Source of the DNA: DAIUCA01 sp964613675
GTDB taxonomy: Bacteria; Pseudomonadota; Gammaproteobacteria; Competibacterales; Competibacteraceae
NCBI GenBank assembly: GCA_964613675.1
Contig: CAZTIH010000008.1
Span: 1 to 37,081 of the forward strand
Direction of reading: 5' to 3'
DNA length: 37,081 nt
Made by a program: the position numbers and the translations under genes. The notes beneath the pieces were generated by a model. That model was given only the letters and a program-made list of their open reading frames with translations, was not told the DNA's origin and searched no databases. This document shows positions 16,300 to 24,032 of this stretch, in pieces. Position 1 is the first letter of the stretch. Every line of letters begins with the position of its first letter.

Positions 16300-17037
16300 A
16301 TGATTACAGTTCGCCATTTAACGCTGCGATATGGTTCGCAAATTGTGCAGCAAAACCTATCGTTTACCGTCCATCAAAACGAAGTGTTTGTCATTATGGG
16401 CGGCAGTGGCTGCGGAAAATCCACCCTACTTCGCCATCTGATTGGGTTAAATATTCCGGCAGAGGGCGAGATTTTTTATGAGAATCAACGATTTGATTTA
16501 CACAACGAACAAACAACCCAGGCCATTCAACGGCGATTTGGCGTGTTATTTCAAAGTGGTGCGCTCTTTAGTGCGATGACTTTGTTGGAAAATGTGATGT
16601 TGCCTTTGCAGATTCATCGTCGTCTGAAACACGCGGAAAGGGTTGAAGTGGCGCGAGAAAAACTGTCCTTAGTCGGATTAGATGCCTTCGCGAACTATTA
16701 TCCGAACGAAATCAGTGGCGGGATGCAGAAACGAGCCGGGTTAGCACGGGCCATTGCCTTAAACCCCGAAATGCTTTTTTTTGATGAACCTTCCGCCGGG
16801 TTGGATCCCCTCAGTGCCAAGCGTCTCGACGACCTGATTTTGGATTTAAAATCACGATTTAATTCGACGATCATCATGGTCACCCATGAATTGGCCAGTA
16901 TTTTTGCCGTCGCCGATCGGGCCCTCTTCCTGGACGCCGACGAGAAAACCGCGACGGCCCTTGGTGCACCGACGAAATTGCGCGATGAGGGACCTTTAGC
17001 GGTCCGTCGTTTTTTGCGACGAGGTGAACTTGCGTAG
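16300..17037 (+). CDS. MlaF-like ABC transporter ATP-binding protein
   Basis: The 245-residue product is an MlaF-type ATPase for MCE lipid transport systems, which move phospholipids or other hydrophobic compounds between the membranes. Walker A is GGSGCGKSTLLRHL, the signature is ISGGMQKRAGLARAIAL (the GGMxxR form is typical of MlaF), and Walker B is MLFFDEPSAGLDPLSA. The frame stays open to 16195, but that stretch encodes an IS-end-like repeat. ATG at 16258 has a GGGGAGG touching the codon, and ATG at 16300 begins MITVRHLTLRYG, matching where the family normally starts. The MCE gene overlaps its 3' end by 14 bases. The permease partner is not in the window. Confidence 0.9.
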   Translation: MITVRHLTLRYGSQIVQQNLSFTVHQNEVFVIMGGSGCGKSTLLRHLIGLNIPAEGEIFYENQRFDLHNEQTTQAIQRRFGVLFQSGALFSAMTLLENVMLPLQIHRRLKHAERVEVAREKLSLVGLDAFANYYPNEISGGMQKRAGLARAIALNPEMLFFDEPSAGLDPLSAKRLDDLILDLKSRFNSTIIMVTHELASIFAVADRALFLDADEKTATALGAPTKLRDEGPLAVRRFLRRGELA

Positions 17038-18187
17038 CGCGACTTTCTTAACCGGCGCCTTTGTCCTCACCGCAGGGGTATTGCTGTCAATCAGTGCGGT
17101 TTTGTTCGGCGGGGGCTTCATTTTTCAGAACAATTTGCGATTTATGGCGTACTTCGAGGGATCTCATCGCGGGTTGAGTGTGGGATCCCCGGTCTTGTTG
17201 CGGGGCGTGGTTATTGGACGGGTGAGCGAAATCCGCGTGGAATTTGATGCGAACGACGCGGCCCTCATCCGCATTCCGGTCATGATGGATTTGGATCCGC
17301 GCACCATTATCGAACTCAATGTCGTACAGCAGAACCCCGAAGACGCCATTCAAACCTTAATTCAGCGGGGATTACGCGCCCAGTTGATTTTACAGAGTTT
17401 TGTCATCAATCAACTGGCGGTGTCTCTCGATTTTCACCCCCTCTCGACCCCGCGTTTTGTCGGTCAAGGCCCGTTCCCTGAATTGCCGACAATTGCGTCT
17501 CCTTTTGACGAAATCGCCCGCAGTCTCGATAACTTTTCGCTGGCAGACATGATGGAAGATGTGCGTGCAACGCTAAAGGGTGTTCGCCAAGTCATTGAAT
17601 CCCCTGAATTATTGGCGATGATCGTCGAAACACAGCATTTTATGCGAGACCTTCGCCAAACCCTCCCCCCATTAACGCAACAGGTCGATCAGTTGCTCGG
17701 TGAACTCCAGCAATTCGTGACAGAAACGCGGGTTGTCGTGCCTCAATTGACCCATCAACTCGATGCATTAATCACTGAAACCCAGTTGACGATGACCACG
17801 GCGCGGCAAAATCTGATGACCTTGACGCCCAATGCCCAACAGACTTTGAGGGCGTATCAGAACTTAGCGGAGGGCGTGCAACGCGATGTCCAAGCGCGGT
17901 TACGCGAATTACGGCCCGCCATGACGCAAGCGACACAGCTACTGGCGCAAGTGGCTGCGCTAATCGACGTCACTCAAGTGCGGATCGAGCAGCTCAACGG
18001 CCCGTTATCGGCGAGCGAATCGTTGTTGAGGCGAACCCAACAGCTCTTGGCCAGTGATGGCAGTGTCGGGTACGGGTTGCCCACGGCATTGAATGCGCTG
18101 ACGGCTATGGCGAATTCTTTGAAAAATTTAGCGGATTTGTTGGAAAGACGCCCAGAATCGCTGTTGTACGGGCGCGGGCAACGCTAA
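17024..18187 (+). CDS. MCE-domain (MlaD-like) lipid transport protein
   Basis: The 387-residue product has an N-terminal membrane anchor (residues about 5-32, TFLTGAFVLTAGVLLSISAV), an MCE domain (about 40-125) with FMAYFEGSHRGLSVGSPVLL and RGVVIGRVSEIRVEF, then a long Gln- and Leu-rich helical region (about 165-370) likely to form a coiled coil or tunnel across the periplasm. MCE proteins bind lipids as hexamers and act with an MlaF-type ATPase. The GTG start at 17024 overlaps the ATPase gene by 14 bases, so translation is coupled. The stop overlaps the lipoprotein start by one base. Confidence 0.9.
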   Translation: MNLRSATFLTGAFVLTAGVLLSISAVLFGGGFIFQNNLRFMAYFEGSHRGLSVGSPVLLRGVVIGRVSEIRVEFDANDAALIRIPVMMDLDPRTIIELNVVQQNPEDAIQTLIQRGLRAQLILQSFVINQLAVSLDFHPLSTPRFVGQGPFPELPTIASPFDEIARSLDNFSLADMMEDVRATLKGVRQVIESPELLAMIVETQHFMRDLRQTLPPLTQQVDQLLGELQQFVTETRVVVPQLTHQLDALITETQLTMTTARQNLMTLTPNAQQTLRAYQNLAEGVQRDVQARLRELRPAMTQATQLLAQVAALIDVTQVRIEQLNGPLSASESLLRRTQQLLASDGSVGYGLPTALNALTAMANSLKNLADLLERRPESLLYGRGQR

Positions 18188-18717
18188 TGAAATGGTTCTT
18201 GTGGCTTCTGCTCTTTGGGTGTGTTACGACGCCCGAAACGCGATTTTTTATGCTCAATGTGCCCGTTAACTCGGAAAAAAATGCCGCAATTGCGCTAAAT
18301 ATTGGGATTGGTCCGATTCAACTCCCGTCCCATTTGAATCGCCCACAGCTCGTTAGACGACAACAAGTCGAGCTATTTATTGATGAGCAATACCGTTGGG
18401 GCGGCGAGTTGCGCGACCAAATTACCGTCAATCTGGCGCGGCGGTTACAACAAAAATTACCGAATTCAACGCTCATTCCTTTCCCGTGGCCTGATGATCA
18501 GGTGTTGGATCGCCGTCTCAGGATGACCTTTCGCCAGTTTGAAGCCGTTGAACAACAGGGCGTCATCGAAGTGGATTGGGCGTGGGACGGGGCACAACCC
18601 AAGACTTTTTTTGCAGCAAAACCGCTTGTCAATCCGCAGGATCCGGTCGAATTAGTCGAAGTTTTGGGGCAGCTATTGGCACAATTTGCCGATTATCTCG
18701 GGGCACATCTCGAATAA
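18187..18717 (+). CDS. PqiC-like ABC-type transport auxiliary lipoprotein
   Basis: This 176-residue protein starts with a short lipoprotein signal, MKWFLWLLLFGC, with the lipidated cysteine at position 12. The rest fits the PqiC/DUF330 family (ABC-type transport auxiliary lipoprotein), with FFMLNVPV near the N-terminus and INVARRL-like QITVNLARRLQQKLP in the middle. Such lipoproteins partner with MCE proteins at the outer membrane. The ATG shares one base with the TAA of the MCE gene. The 30-bp tandem array begins three bases after its stop codon. Confidence 0.85.
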   Translation: MKWFLWLLLFGCVTTPETRFFMLNVPVNSEKNAAIALNIGIGPIQLPSHLNRPQLVRRQQVELFIDEQYRWGGELRDQITVNLARRLQQKLPNSTLIPFPWPDDQVLDRRLRMTFRQFEAVEQQGVIEVDWAWDGAQPKTFFAAKPLVNPQDPVELVEVLGQLLAQFADYLGAHLE

Positions 18718-18719
18718 CT

Positions 18720-18835
18720 CTCCCACTTGAGACCCATTTCAGATAGTCACTCCCACTTGAGACCCATTTCAGATAGTCACTCCCACTTGAGGCCCATTTC
18801 AGATAGTCACTCCCACTTGAGACCCATTTCAGATA
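18720..18835. repeat. 30-bp tandem repeat, four units
   Basis: Units start at 18720, 18750, 18780 and 18810, the last cut to 26 bases. They differ at one position (GAGACCC against GAGGCCC in unit 3). They fill the gap between two convergent genes and include the stop codon of the anti-sigma gene at 18829. Because 30 is a multiple of 3, the minus strand shows an open peptide repeating SDYLKWVSSG. Confidence 0.95.
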
Positions 18836-19515
18836 ATTCCTCTGCGAATCTGATGTATCCAATAATGGAGATTTTCATTGGGCATCCCAAAGATCAGTAG
18901 AAACCCGCGAGGTAACGGTTGTAGAAACGCCGTAAAGGGATGGTCTTGAAGAAACCGCGCCGTTTTTTGCGGGGGGTGAGGGAAGATGAACGCCACCACC
19001 GGTCCCTGTTGTCCCTCAAAGTTGAGCCGCAGCCCTTGTAAATCCCTAACGGTCAGGGTCTCCGCGTAAACAACATGAGCAATGAGCGAGGGCAATAATT
19101 CCAATTTGCTGTGGGTTAACAGGGCCTGCACATCAAGCGGTAACGAGGCATCGCTGGGGACTTGCATCATGGCTTGTGTTCCCAAGAGCAGCACTTCCGC
19201 GTCCCATTGACGCCGTTCGTAATAACGCATCGCCCCGACACCTAATCCCAAAAGCACGGCTAACCCGAGTAAATACCTCAAGCCGTAACGCACATACTTT
19301 CCATAGGACCAAGAAGACGACGACTTCAACAGCACCCGTGAGGGCAATCCTGTTGGGGCGTCCACCAGCAATGCGGTCATCAATTGGGTATCGAGGAATT
19401 CGATGCGCTGTACTTCTGGGGCACAGTCCCGACAACGCCGTTTGTGACGCAAAAAATCGGCGTCTCGGTCCTGAGGGTTGATGAGCAACCGTCGGCGAAA
19501 CTCAAAGCAATTCAT
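18829..19515 (-). CDS. DUF3379-like anti-sigma factor
   Basis: The 228-residue protein has an N-terminal zinc-finger-like anti-sigma segment, FLRHKRRCRDCAPEV, a single membrane helix (about 78-98, YLLGLAVLLGLGVGAM), and a periplasmic C-terminal domain (about 105-228). This is the layout of DUF3379 proteins, usually encoded after an ECF sigma gene. It would hold the sigma factor at the membrane until a signal in the periplasm releases it. The start ATG at 19515 overlaps the sigma gene stop by 4 bases. The stop codon lies within the last unit of a 30-bp tandem array. The signal is unknown. Confidence 0.8.
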   Translation of the reverse strand: MNCFEFRRRLLINPQDRDADFLRHKRRCRDCAPEVQRIEFLDTQLMTALLVDAPTGLPSRVLLKSSSSWSYGKYVRYGLRYLLGLAVLLGLGVGAMRYYERRQWDAEVLLLGTQAMMQVPSDASLPLDVQALLTHSKLELLPSLIAHVVYAETLTVRDLQGLRLNFEGQQGPVVAFIFPHPPQKTARFLQDHPFTAFLQPLPRGFLLIFGMPNENLHYWIHQIRRGII

Positions 19516-20009
19516 CGTGTTTTCCCCTGTTTCAGCACACTCTCAGGATGACTATTCCAGTCCCGTAACCAACGCCTTACCTGGGTGAGTCGATGCGTGA
19601 CCGTGGCTAACGAACTGTCGGTTAACTGGGCAATCTCCCGAGGTTCAAATCCCCCCAACACCTGCAATACCAGTAGTTCCCGATAAGGCAAGGGGAAACG
19701 ATGCAAAACCTGATGTAAATCGCCAACCCCATAGTCCTCAAATAGGTTGAGGGCCGGTAGGACGGGTGGAGGTTGGGTATGGAGGTTCAAAATTACCTTC
19801 AGACAGTCCCGCCTTAAGTGGTTGAAAAGCCAAAAACGCGCCTCTTGACGCTCATGAAAGTGGTGCAGCACTCGGTTAGCCTGGGTAAACGTATCCCGCA
19901 CCAGCGATTCAGCAAAGGCACGATCCTGACTGAGCCAGTAGCCATAACAAAATAGGTCATGGGCAAAGGCGTGAATGAGGTTTTCGCGACGAATAAGCGG
20001 ATGATCCAT
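19512..20009 (-). CDS. ECF-type sigma-70 family RNA polymerase sigma factor
   Basis: The 165-residue product has an ECF sigma layout: region 2 (about 10-75, with FAHDLFCYGYWLSQDRAFAE and ESLVRDTF, then RFWLFNHLRRD) and region 4 (about 100-150, LPYRELLVLQVLGGFEPREI and LATVTHRLTQVRRWL) with the helix-turn-helix for the -35 element. It would direct a stress or envelope regulon. It is translationally coupled to the anti-sigma gene (ATGA). The region upstream (20010-20085) is short, and no -35/-10 for autoregulation was recognised. Confidence 0.88.
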   Translation of the reverse strand: MDHPLIRRENLIHAFAHDLFCYGYWLSQDRAFAESLVRDTFTQANRVLHHFHERQEARFWLFNHLRRDCLKVILNLHTQPPPVLPALNLFEDYGVGDLHQVLHRFPLPYRELLVLQVLGGFEPREIAQLTDSSLATVTHRLTQVRRWLRDWNSHPESVLKQGKTR

Positions 20010-20085
20010 AAGCAGTTGGGCAGTGAGGGGAAAGAGAATTACAGCGAGGTTTGCTAAAGGCCAAGCAGGGGATACACAGACATTT

Positions 20086-20499
20086 TTAGTTTCGAGTCAA
20101 CCCTTTATGTAACAGGGCAAAGGGGAGTCCCACCAAAAATGCGATTAACGCATTGAATAAGCCATAGAAAAAAATGACGAGTGTGGCATGTAAAGCCAGC
20201 GATTTTGGGGGCTCACCGACGATGAAGGTGACGGCATAAATTGTCGCGCTCCCCAACAGGATTTGCGGCCACATGATCCATTGACTTAACGCGCTAAGCA
20301 CTGCGCCAATCGTTAACGCCAGAACCGCAAAATGTCCACAGTGCGCCATGGCATAGTAGAGCAAGGGCAAAAAGCCGCCTAACCCCAACGCTACCCCCCA
20401 CGGCCAATCGGCAGCGTAGATGGAGATAGCAAATATCAGGGGAACCGGTAGGTTAATTACGGCAAGTCCGAGGGCGATTCCCCCGTACAGGTGACGCAT
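20086..20499 (-). CDS. Small multi-pass membrane protein
   Basis: The 137-residue protein has about four hydrophobic segments (roughly 4-28, 33-56, 58-80 and 100-125), among them VALGLGGFLPLLYYAMA and HATLVIFFYGLFNALIAFLV. I do not recognise the family. The ATG at 20499 lies 5 bases after the scpB stop at 20505, so it is probably in the same transcript as scpAB. No charged or catalytic motif gives a function. Confidence 0.7.
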   Translation of the reverse strand: MRHLYGGIALGLAVINLPVPLIFAISIYAADWPWGVALGLGGFLPLLYYAMAHCGHFAVLALTIGAVLSALSQWIMWPQILLGSATIYAVTFIVGEPPKSLALHATLVIFFYGLFNALIAFLVGLPFALLHKGLTRN

Positions 20500-20504
20500 C
20501 TGAG

Positions 20505-21044
20505 TTACTCCAAGTCGAGACTATGTTGAATGTCTTTTAATTCACGGGGCGGCATGAGGGGCGGTAATTCGCCTAACGACTTCAGTTGAAAATTATCCAG
20601 AAACTCGCGGGTGGTGCCGTAAAGTGCCGGGCGACCAGGACTGTCGCGATGGCCTAAGATCCGAATCCATTGTCGCTCTAAAAGCGTCCGCAAAATCGCC
20701 GTATTAACCGTGACCCCCCGCAGGGCCTCAATTTCCCCTCGTGTGATGGGTTGGCGGTAGGCAATGAGGGCCAAGGTCTCTAGTAGCGCTCGCGAATAAC
20801 GCCCGGGAGGCTCGGCCAAATAACGATGAACCCAGGGGGCAAACTGGGCCGGCGTTTGCAGTCGATAGCCGCGACTCACCTCCTTTAGTTCCACCCCCCG
20901 CCCTACATAATCCTGAGCGAGGGACGTCAGGGCGGTTTGGATGGCGTGTGTGGGGGCTTCGCAAAGTTCGGCCAGTCGTTCGACCGAAAGCGGTTCATCG
21001 GCCGCCAACAGCAGGGCTTCGAGAATAATTTTAAGGGACGGCAT
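20505..21044 (-). CDS. scpB: Segregation and condensation protein B
   Basis: The 179-residue product is ScpB, a winged-helix dimer that with ScpA and Smc forms the bacterial condensin complex. Typical segments are ILEALLLAADEPLSVERLAEL at the start and LETLALIAYRQPITRGEIEALRGV in the centre, followed by LLERQWIRILGHRDSPGRPALYGTT. The frame extends to 21161, but the ATG at 21044 (MPSLKII) matches the family start, and it overlaps the end of scpA by 14 bases. Its 3' end is 5 bases from a small membrane protein gene. Confidence 0.92.
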   Translation of the reverse strand: MPSLKIILEALLLAADEPLSVERLAELCEAPTHAIQTALTSLAQDYVGRGVELKEVSRGYRLQTPAQFAPWVHRYLAEPPGRYSRALLETLALIAYRQPITRGEIEALRGVTVNTAILRTLLERQWIRILGHRDSPGRPALYGTTREFLDNFQLKSLGELPPLMPPRELKDIQHSLDLE

Positions 21045-21906
21045 CGGGATTTTCTCTCGAACGCGGGGAATCGAGCGAATTATCTCCCGCGTGAACGGAT
21101 TTACGACGCAGGTAGAGCGGCGACAACGGTGCCTGTTGAACGAGTTCGATGAGCTGTTCACGGGTCAATTCGAGGGCCGCGAGAAAGGTAACGACAACGC
21201 CAAGTGTCGCCTCTTCGGGGTGCAGGAGTTGGCTAAATTCCACGGGCGTCGTCCCCGACAACCGCTCCAATAACGCCACCATTCGTTGTCGCACGGTGAT
21301 GGGTTCGCGGCGAATGGCATGTTGTTCCGTGACCGACAATCGCGTCAAAACCGCCGTCATTGCCTCGGTTAAATCGGTGAGTGCGACATGGGGGGGGGGA
21401 CGCCATCGGTGCGTATCCGTGAAGGCGGTTGCCAAAAACACCTCTCGTTCGAGTCGGGGAAGGGCGTCTAAATCGAGGGCCACTTGCTTAATGCGTTCGT
21501 ATTCTTGCAACCGTCGAATGAGTTCTGCACGGGGATCCTCCTCAGGTTCAACCGCCACCGTTTCGGGTTGAGGAAGTAACAGGCGGGATTTTATTTCCGC
21601 CAACCACGCCGCCATCACCAAATAATCTGCGGCGAGTTCCCACCGCAACGCATTTAGCAGTTGCAGATAGTCCAAATATTGTTGGGTGATGTCAGCAATG
21701 GGGAGATCGAGAATATTCAGATTTTGGCGCCGGATGAGATAAAGCAACAGATCAAGCGGGCCTTCAAATTGGGTCAACAAAACCGCAAGCGCATCCGGGG
21801 GGATGTATAAATCCTTCGGCAATTGGGTCAACAGGTGGTCGCCAACGCGAATCGGGGCGTCGTAAAGGGGGGAATCTAAGGGAAGTTCGGGGGGGGCACG
21901 GTTCAC
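21031..21906 (-). CDS. scpA: Segregation and condensation protein A
   Basis: The 291-residue product is the kleisin ScpA: LLTQFEGPLDLLLYLIRRQNLNILDLPIADIT near the N-terminus is the Smc-binding helical motif, and the C-terminal winged helix contains FLAALELTREQLIELVQQ. It bridges the Smc heads. The start is a GTG at 21906, only 9 bases after the ureG stop and without a clear ribosome binding site, so it is probably coupled to ureG translation. The scpB gene overlaps the end. It is longer than many ScpA by about 30 residues, with an N-terminal tail MNRAPPELPLDSPLYDAP. Confidence 0.92.
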   Translation of the reverse strand: MNRAPPELPLDSPLYDAPIRVGDHLLTQLPKDLYIPPDALAVLLTQFEGPLDLLLYLIRRQNLNILDLPIADITQQYLDYLQLLNALRWELAADYLVMAAWLAEIKSRLLLPQPETVAVEPEEDPRAELIRRLQEYERIKQVALDLDALPRLEREVFLATAFTDTHRWRPPPHVALTDLTEAMTAVLTRLSVTEQHAIRREPITVRQRMVALLERLSGTTPVEFSQLLHPEEATLGVVVTFLAALELTREQLIELVQQAPLSPLYLRRKSVHAGDNSLDSPRSRENPDAVP

Positions 21907-21915
21907 AGGGCGGCG

Positions 21916-22542
21916 TCACCGTAACGATAACATTCCCCGTTCTACGATAAATTCCACAATCTGCGGGACGCCAATGCCCTGTTTGAGATTAGTAAAAATG
22001 AAAGGCCGATCAACGCGCATTCGTCGGGTATCGTGTTCCATCACCTCCAGCGACGCCCCAACATAAGGTGCCAGGTCGATTTTGTTGATTATAAGCAAGT
22101 CCGAACGGGTGATGCCCGGTCCCCCCTTGCGAGGAATTTTCTCGCCTTCCGCGACATCAATTACATAAATCATCAAATCCGCGAGTTCGGGACTAAAGGT
22201 CGCAGCAAGATTGTCCCCACCACTCTCCACAAAAATGAGATCGAGTTGGGGAAAGCGTTCGCATAATTGTTCGATGGCGGCCAGATTCATCGACGCATCC
22301 TCGCGAATGGCCGTATGCGGACATCCCCCGGTCTCGACCCCAATAATGCGTTCGGCTTCGAGGGCCTGGGCTTGGGTCAAAATGCGGGCATCTTCTTGGG
22401 TGTAGATGTCGTTGGTGACGACGGCGATCTCAAAACGATCGCGCATCGCCTTACACAACACCTCTAACAACGCCGTTTTACCGGATCCGACGGGGCCTCC
22501 GACCCCGACCCGTAAAGGGGATTTTTTCGATTGATTCATCAT
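21916..22542 (-). CDS. ureG: Urease accessory GTPase UreG
   Basis: The 208-residue SIMIBI-class GTPase has P-loop GGPVGSGKTALLEVLC, the CPH motif in VETGGCPHTAIREDASMN that binds nickel, and NKIDLAPYVGASLEVME for guanine recognition. UreG dimerises with Ni2+ and GTP and hands nickel to apo-urease with UreF and UreD. Two adjacent ATGs exist (22542 and 22539), and an AGGAG lies 5 bases before the first. It is separated from ureF by a 77-bp tandem array, whereas in most urease clusters these genes are tightly packed. Confidence 0.97.
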   Translation of the reverse strand: MMNQSKKSPLRVGVGGPVGSGKTALLEVLCKAMRDRFEIAVVTNDIYTQEDARILTQAQALEAERIIGVETGGCPHTAIREDASMNLAAIEQLCERFPQLDLIFVESGGDNLAATFSPELADLMIYVIDVAEGEKIPRKGGPGITRSDLLIINKIDLAPYVGASLEVMEHDTRRMRVDRPFIFTNLKQGIGVPQIVEFIVERGMLSLR

Positions 22543-22573
22543 GCAGACTCCTAAAAAAGTTGAACTTATTTCT

Positions 22574-22804
22574 GCCCTAAAAACGGCGCTTTTTACCGTC
22601 GCTTTAAGCGCGAAATATACGATTGTATTGCGTTTCGTGGCGGCTGCTGTGCCCTAAAAACGGCGCTTTTTACCGTCGCTTCAAGAGCGAAATATACGAT
22701 TGTATTGCGTTTCGTGGCGGCTGCTGTGCCCTAAAAACGGCGCTTTTTACCGTCGCTTCAAGAGCGAAATAAACGACTGTATTGGGTTTCATGGCGGCTG
22801 CTCG
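22574..22804. repeat. 77-bp tandem repeat, three units, copies of the ureF 3' end
   Basis: Units start at 22574, 22651 and 22728, each beginning GCCCTAAAAACGGCGCTTTT. The third unit, from 22758 onward, is the last coding part of ureF (minus strand), and the other two are non-coding copies of the same 3' end plus about 30 bases downstream. Units 1 and 2 resemble each other more than unit 3 in the AAATA(T/A)ACGA(T/C)TGTATTG part. A TAAAAA-GCGCCG-TTTTTA stem in each could act as a weak hairpin. Confidence 0.95.
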
Positions 22805-23447
22805 CGATGGCTAAACGCGGTTGACTGCTTCCCAGTTCATCGTCCAATCGCTTTAACCCCTGGTCGACCGCCAACCCTAAAATCGGCATCAGTTGTTTCA
22901 ATAGATGTTGTCCGACCGTTTGACCAAGCGGTACCAATTTCACCGCCGCAGTCACTTGACCGTCGAGCCAGCTCCAACCATACCCCTGTCCCAGCGCCGC
23001 CAAGGGGAGTGACCACGCTTGCCCCAAGACGCAATAGCCCATGAGGGGCGTCAACGCGAGGCTCTCGGAAAACCGCGTCAACTCGCGCTGTCCTGTAGGC
23101 GAATCACTTAAATGCACGGCCAACACGCGATTGAGTGCGGCGGCACGTTGGCGTTCTTCTTGGCGTAACTCTGCCGTTTCGCGCATAGCCAATAGGAGAT
23201 GTGCCTCTGCAACCGCTGTCGTTGGGTTGTCCGCAACTAACGCGAAGTGTAGGCGCTTCATCATGGGCACATCCACATAACTCAGGGTCTCGACGAGCTG
23301 TGAATGCAGCCAATCTTGGGCAGTCGTCGCATCGTGTACCCACCCCCCCTCGACGGCCCATTCCAATCCTTGGGAGTACGTAAAACCGCCAATGGGAAGG
23401 GTTGGACTGAATAAGTAAAGCAACCGTGTGAGGTCTATCGGCGACAT
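22758..23447 (-). CDS. ureF: Urease accessory protein UreF
   Basis: The 229-residue helical protein has the UreF start MSPIDLTRLLYLFSPTLPIGG followed by FTYSQGLEWAVEGGWVHD, with LLAMRETAELRQEERQRA and PLMGYCVLGQAW later. UreF binds UreD and UreG and forms a tunnel that guides nickel into urease. The frame extends to 23537 inside ureE, but the ATG at 23447 has a GGAG upstream and matches the family start, leaving 13 bases to the ureE stop. The last ~15 codons lie in unit 3 of the 77-bp repeat array. Confidence 0.95.
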   Translation of the reverse strand: MSPIDLTRLLYLFSPTLPIGGFTYSQGLEWAVEGGWVHDATTAQDWLHSQLVETLSYVDVPMMKRLHFALVADNPTTAVAEAHLLLAMRETAELRQEERQRAAALNRVLAVHLSDSPTGQRELTRFSESLALTPLMGYCVLGQAWSLPLAALGQGYGWSWLDGQVTAAVKLVPLGQTVGQHLLKQLMPILGLAVDQGLKRLDDELGSSQPRLAIASSRHETQYSRLFRS

Positions 23448-23460
23448 AGGGACACTCCAT

Positions 23461-23925
23461 TCAATGAGGGTGATGCCCAGCCGCGAAGTGCCCCGAACCG
23501 CCATACGCCCCGATTTCGGGTTCAAACGGCAGGGCATCCACCGTCACGATTAACCCAAGCTGTCTCACGAGATCGTCCAACACATGATCGTGGAGATAAT
23601 AGAGTTCCGTTTCAGTAATTTGGAGCGCCACATGACGGTTTCCCAGGTGGTAACAGGCCCGCGCACGGGTGAGGAGATCTCCGCCCGAAACCCGCGAAAC
23701 GGTCTCCGCCGCCGCCCGAACTTCGACACAAAAATCCCCCGCTTCGGACTGCAACCGATCCCCCGTTCGCAAAATTTGCCCTCGGGGCTGGAATAATCCC
23801 ACTTCGTCCCCACGGTCAGTTCGGGTACGTAACCGACTTTTAGTCCGTTGCTCATAAGTGAGCGTGACGGTCGTGTGGACGGGAACCGTAGAAATCAAAC
23901 ATTTGGTTAATTCAATCATACTCAT
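23461..23925 (-). CDS. ureE: Urease accessory metallochaperone UreE
   Basis: The 154-residue product has the UreE layout: an N-terminal beta domain (about 1-75, TLTYEQRTKSRLRTRTDRGD with EVGLFQPRGQILRTGD), and a C-terminal ferredoxin-like domain with YHLGNRHVALQI, whose His is a nickel ligand, plus YLHDHVLDDLVRQLG. The tail GHFAAGHHPH is a short His-rich metal-binding end. UreE supplies nickel to UreG. ATG at 23925 is clear. It lies 107 bases after ureC. Confidence 0.95.
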   Translation of the reverse strand: MSMIELTKCLISTVPVHTTVTLTYEQRTKSRLRTRTDRGDEVGLFQPRGQILRTGDRLQSEAGDFCVEVRAAAETVSRVSGGDLLTRARACYHLGNRHVALQITETELYYLHDHVLDDLVRQLGLIVTVDALPFEPEIGAYGGSGHFAAGHHPH

Positions 23926-24032
23926 AGTGATAAAAAGTTCTCTGTTGAGTGCCCATTCAGATACCTCCCTGCCAATAACTCAGGTGGGGAGGGTGTCAAG
24001 ACAAGCCCTACATGTGCGGCGGCGTAGGACAA

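Noticed and set aside
18720..18835. CRISPR array
   Set aside because: The 30-bp units are directly adjacent without unique spacers, and no cas genes are present.
18629..18862. Minus-strand open frame with SDYLKWVSSG repeats
   Set aside because: It is created by a 30-bp tandem array whose length is a multiple of three, overlaps two real gene ends, and lacks a ribosome binding site.
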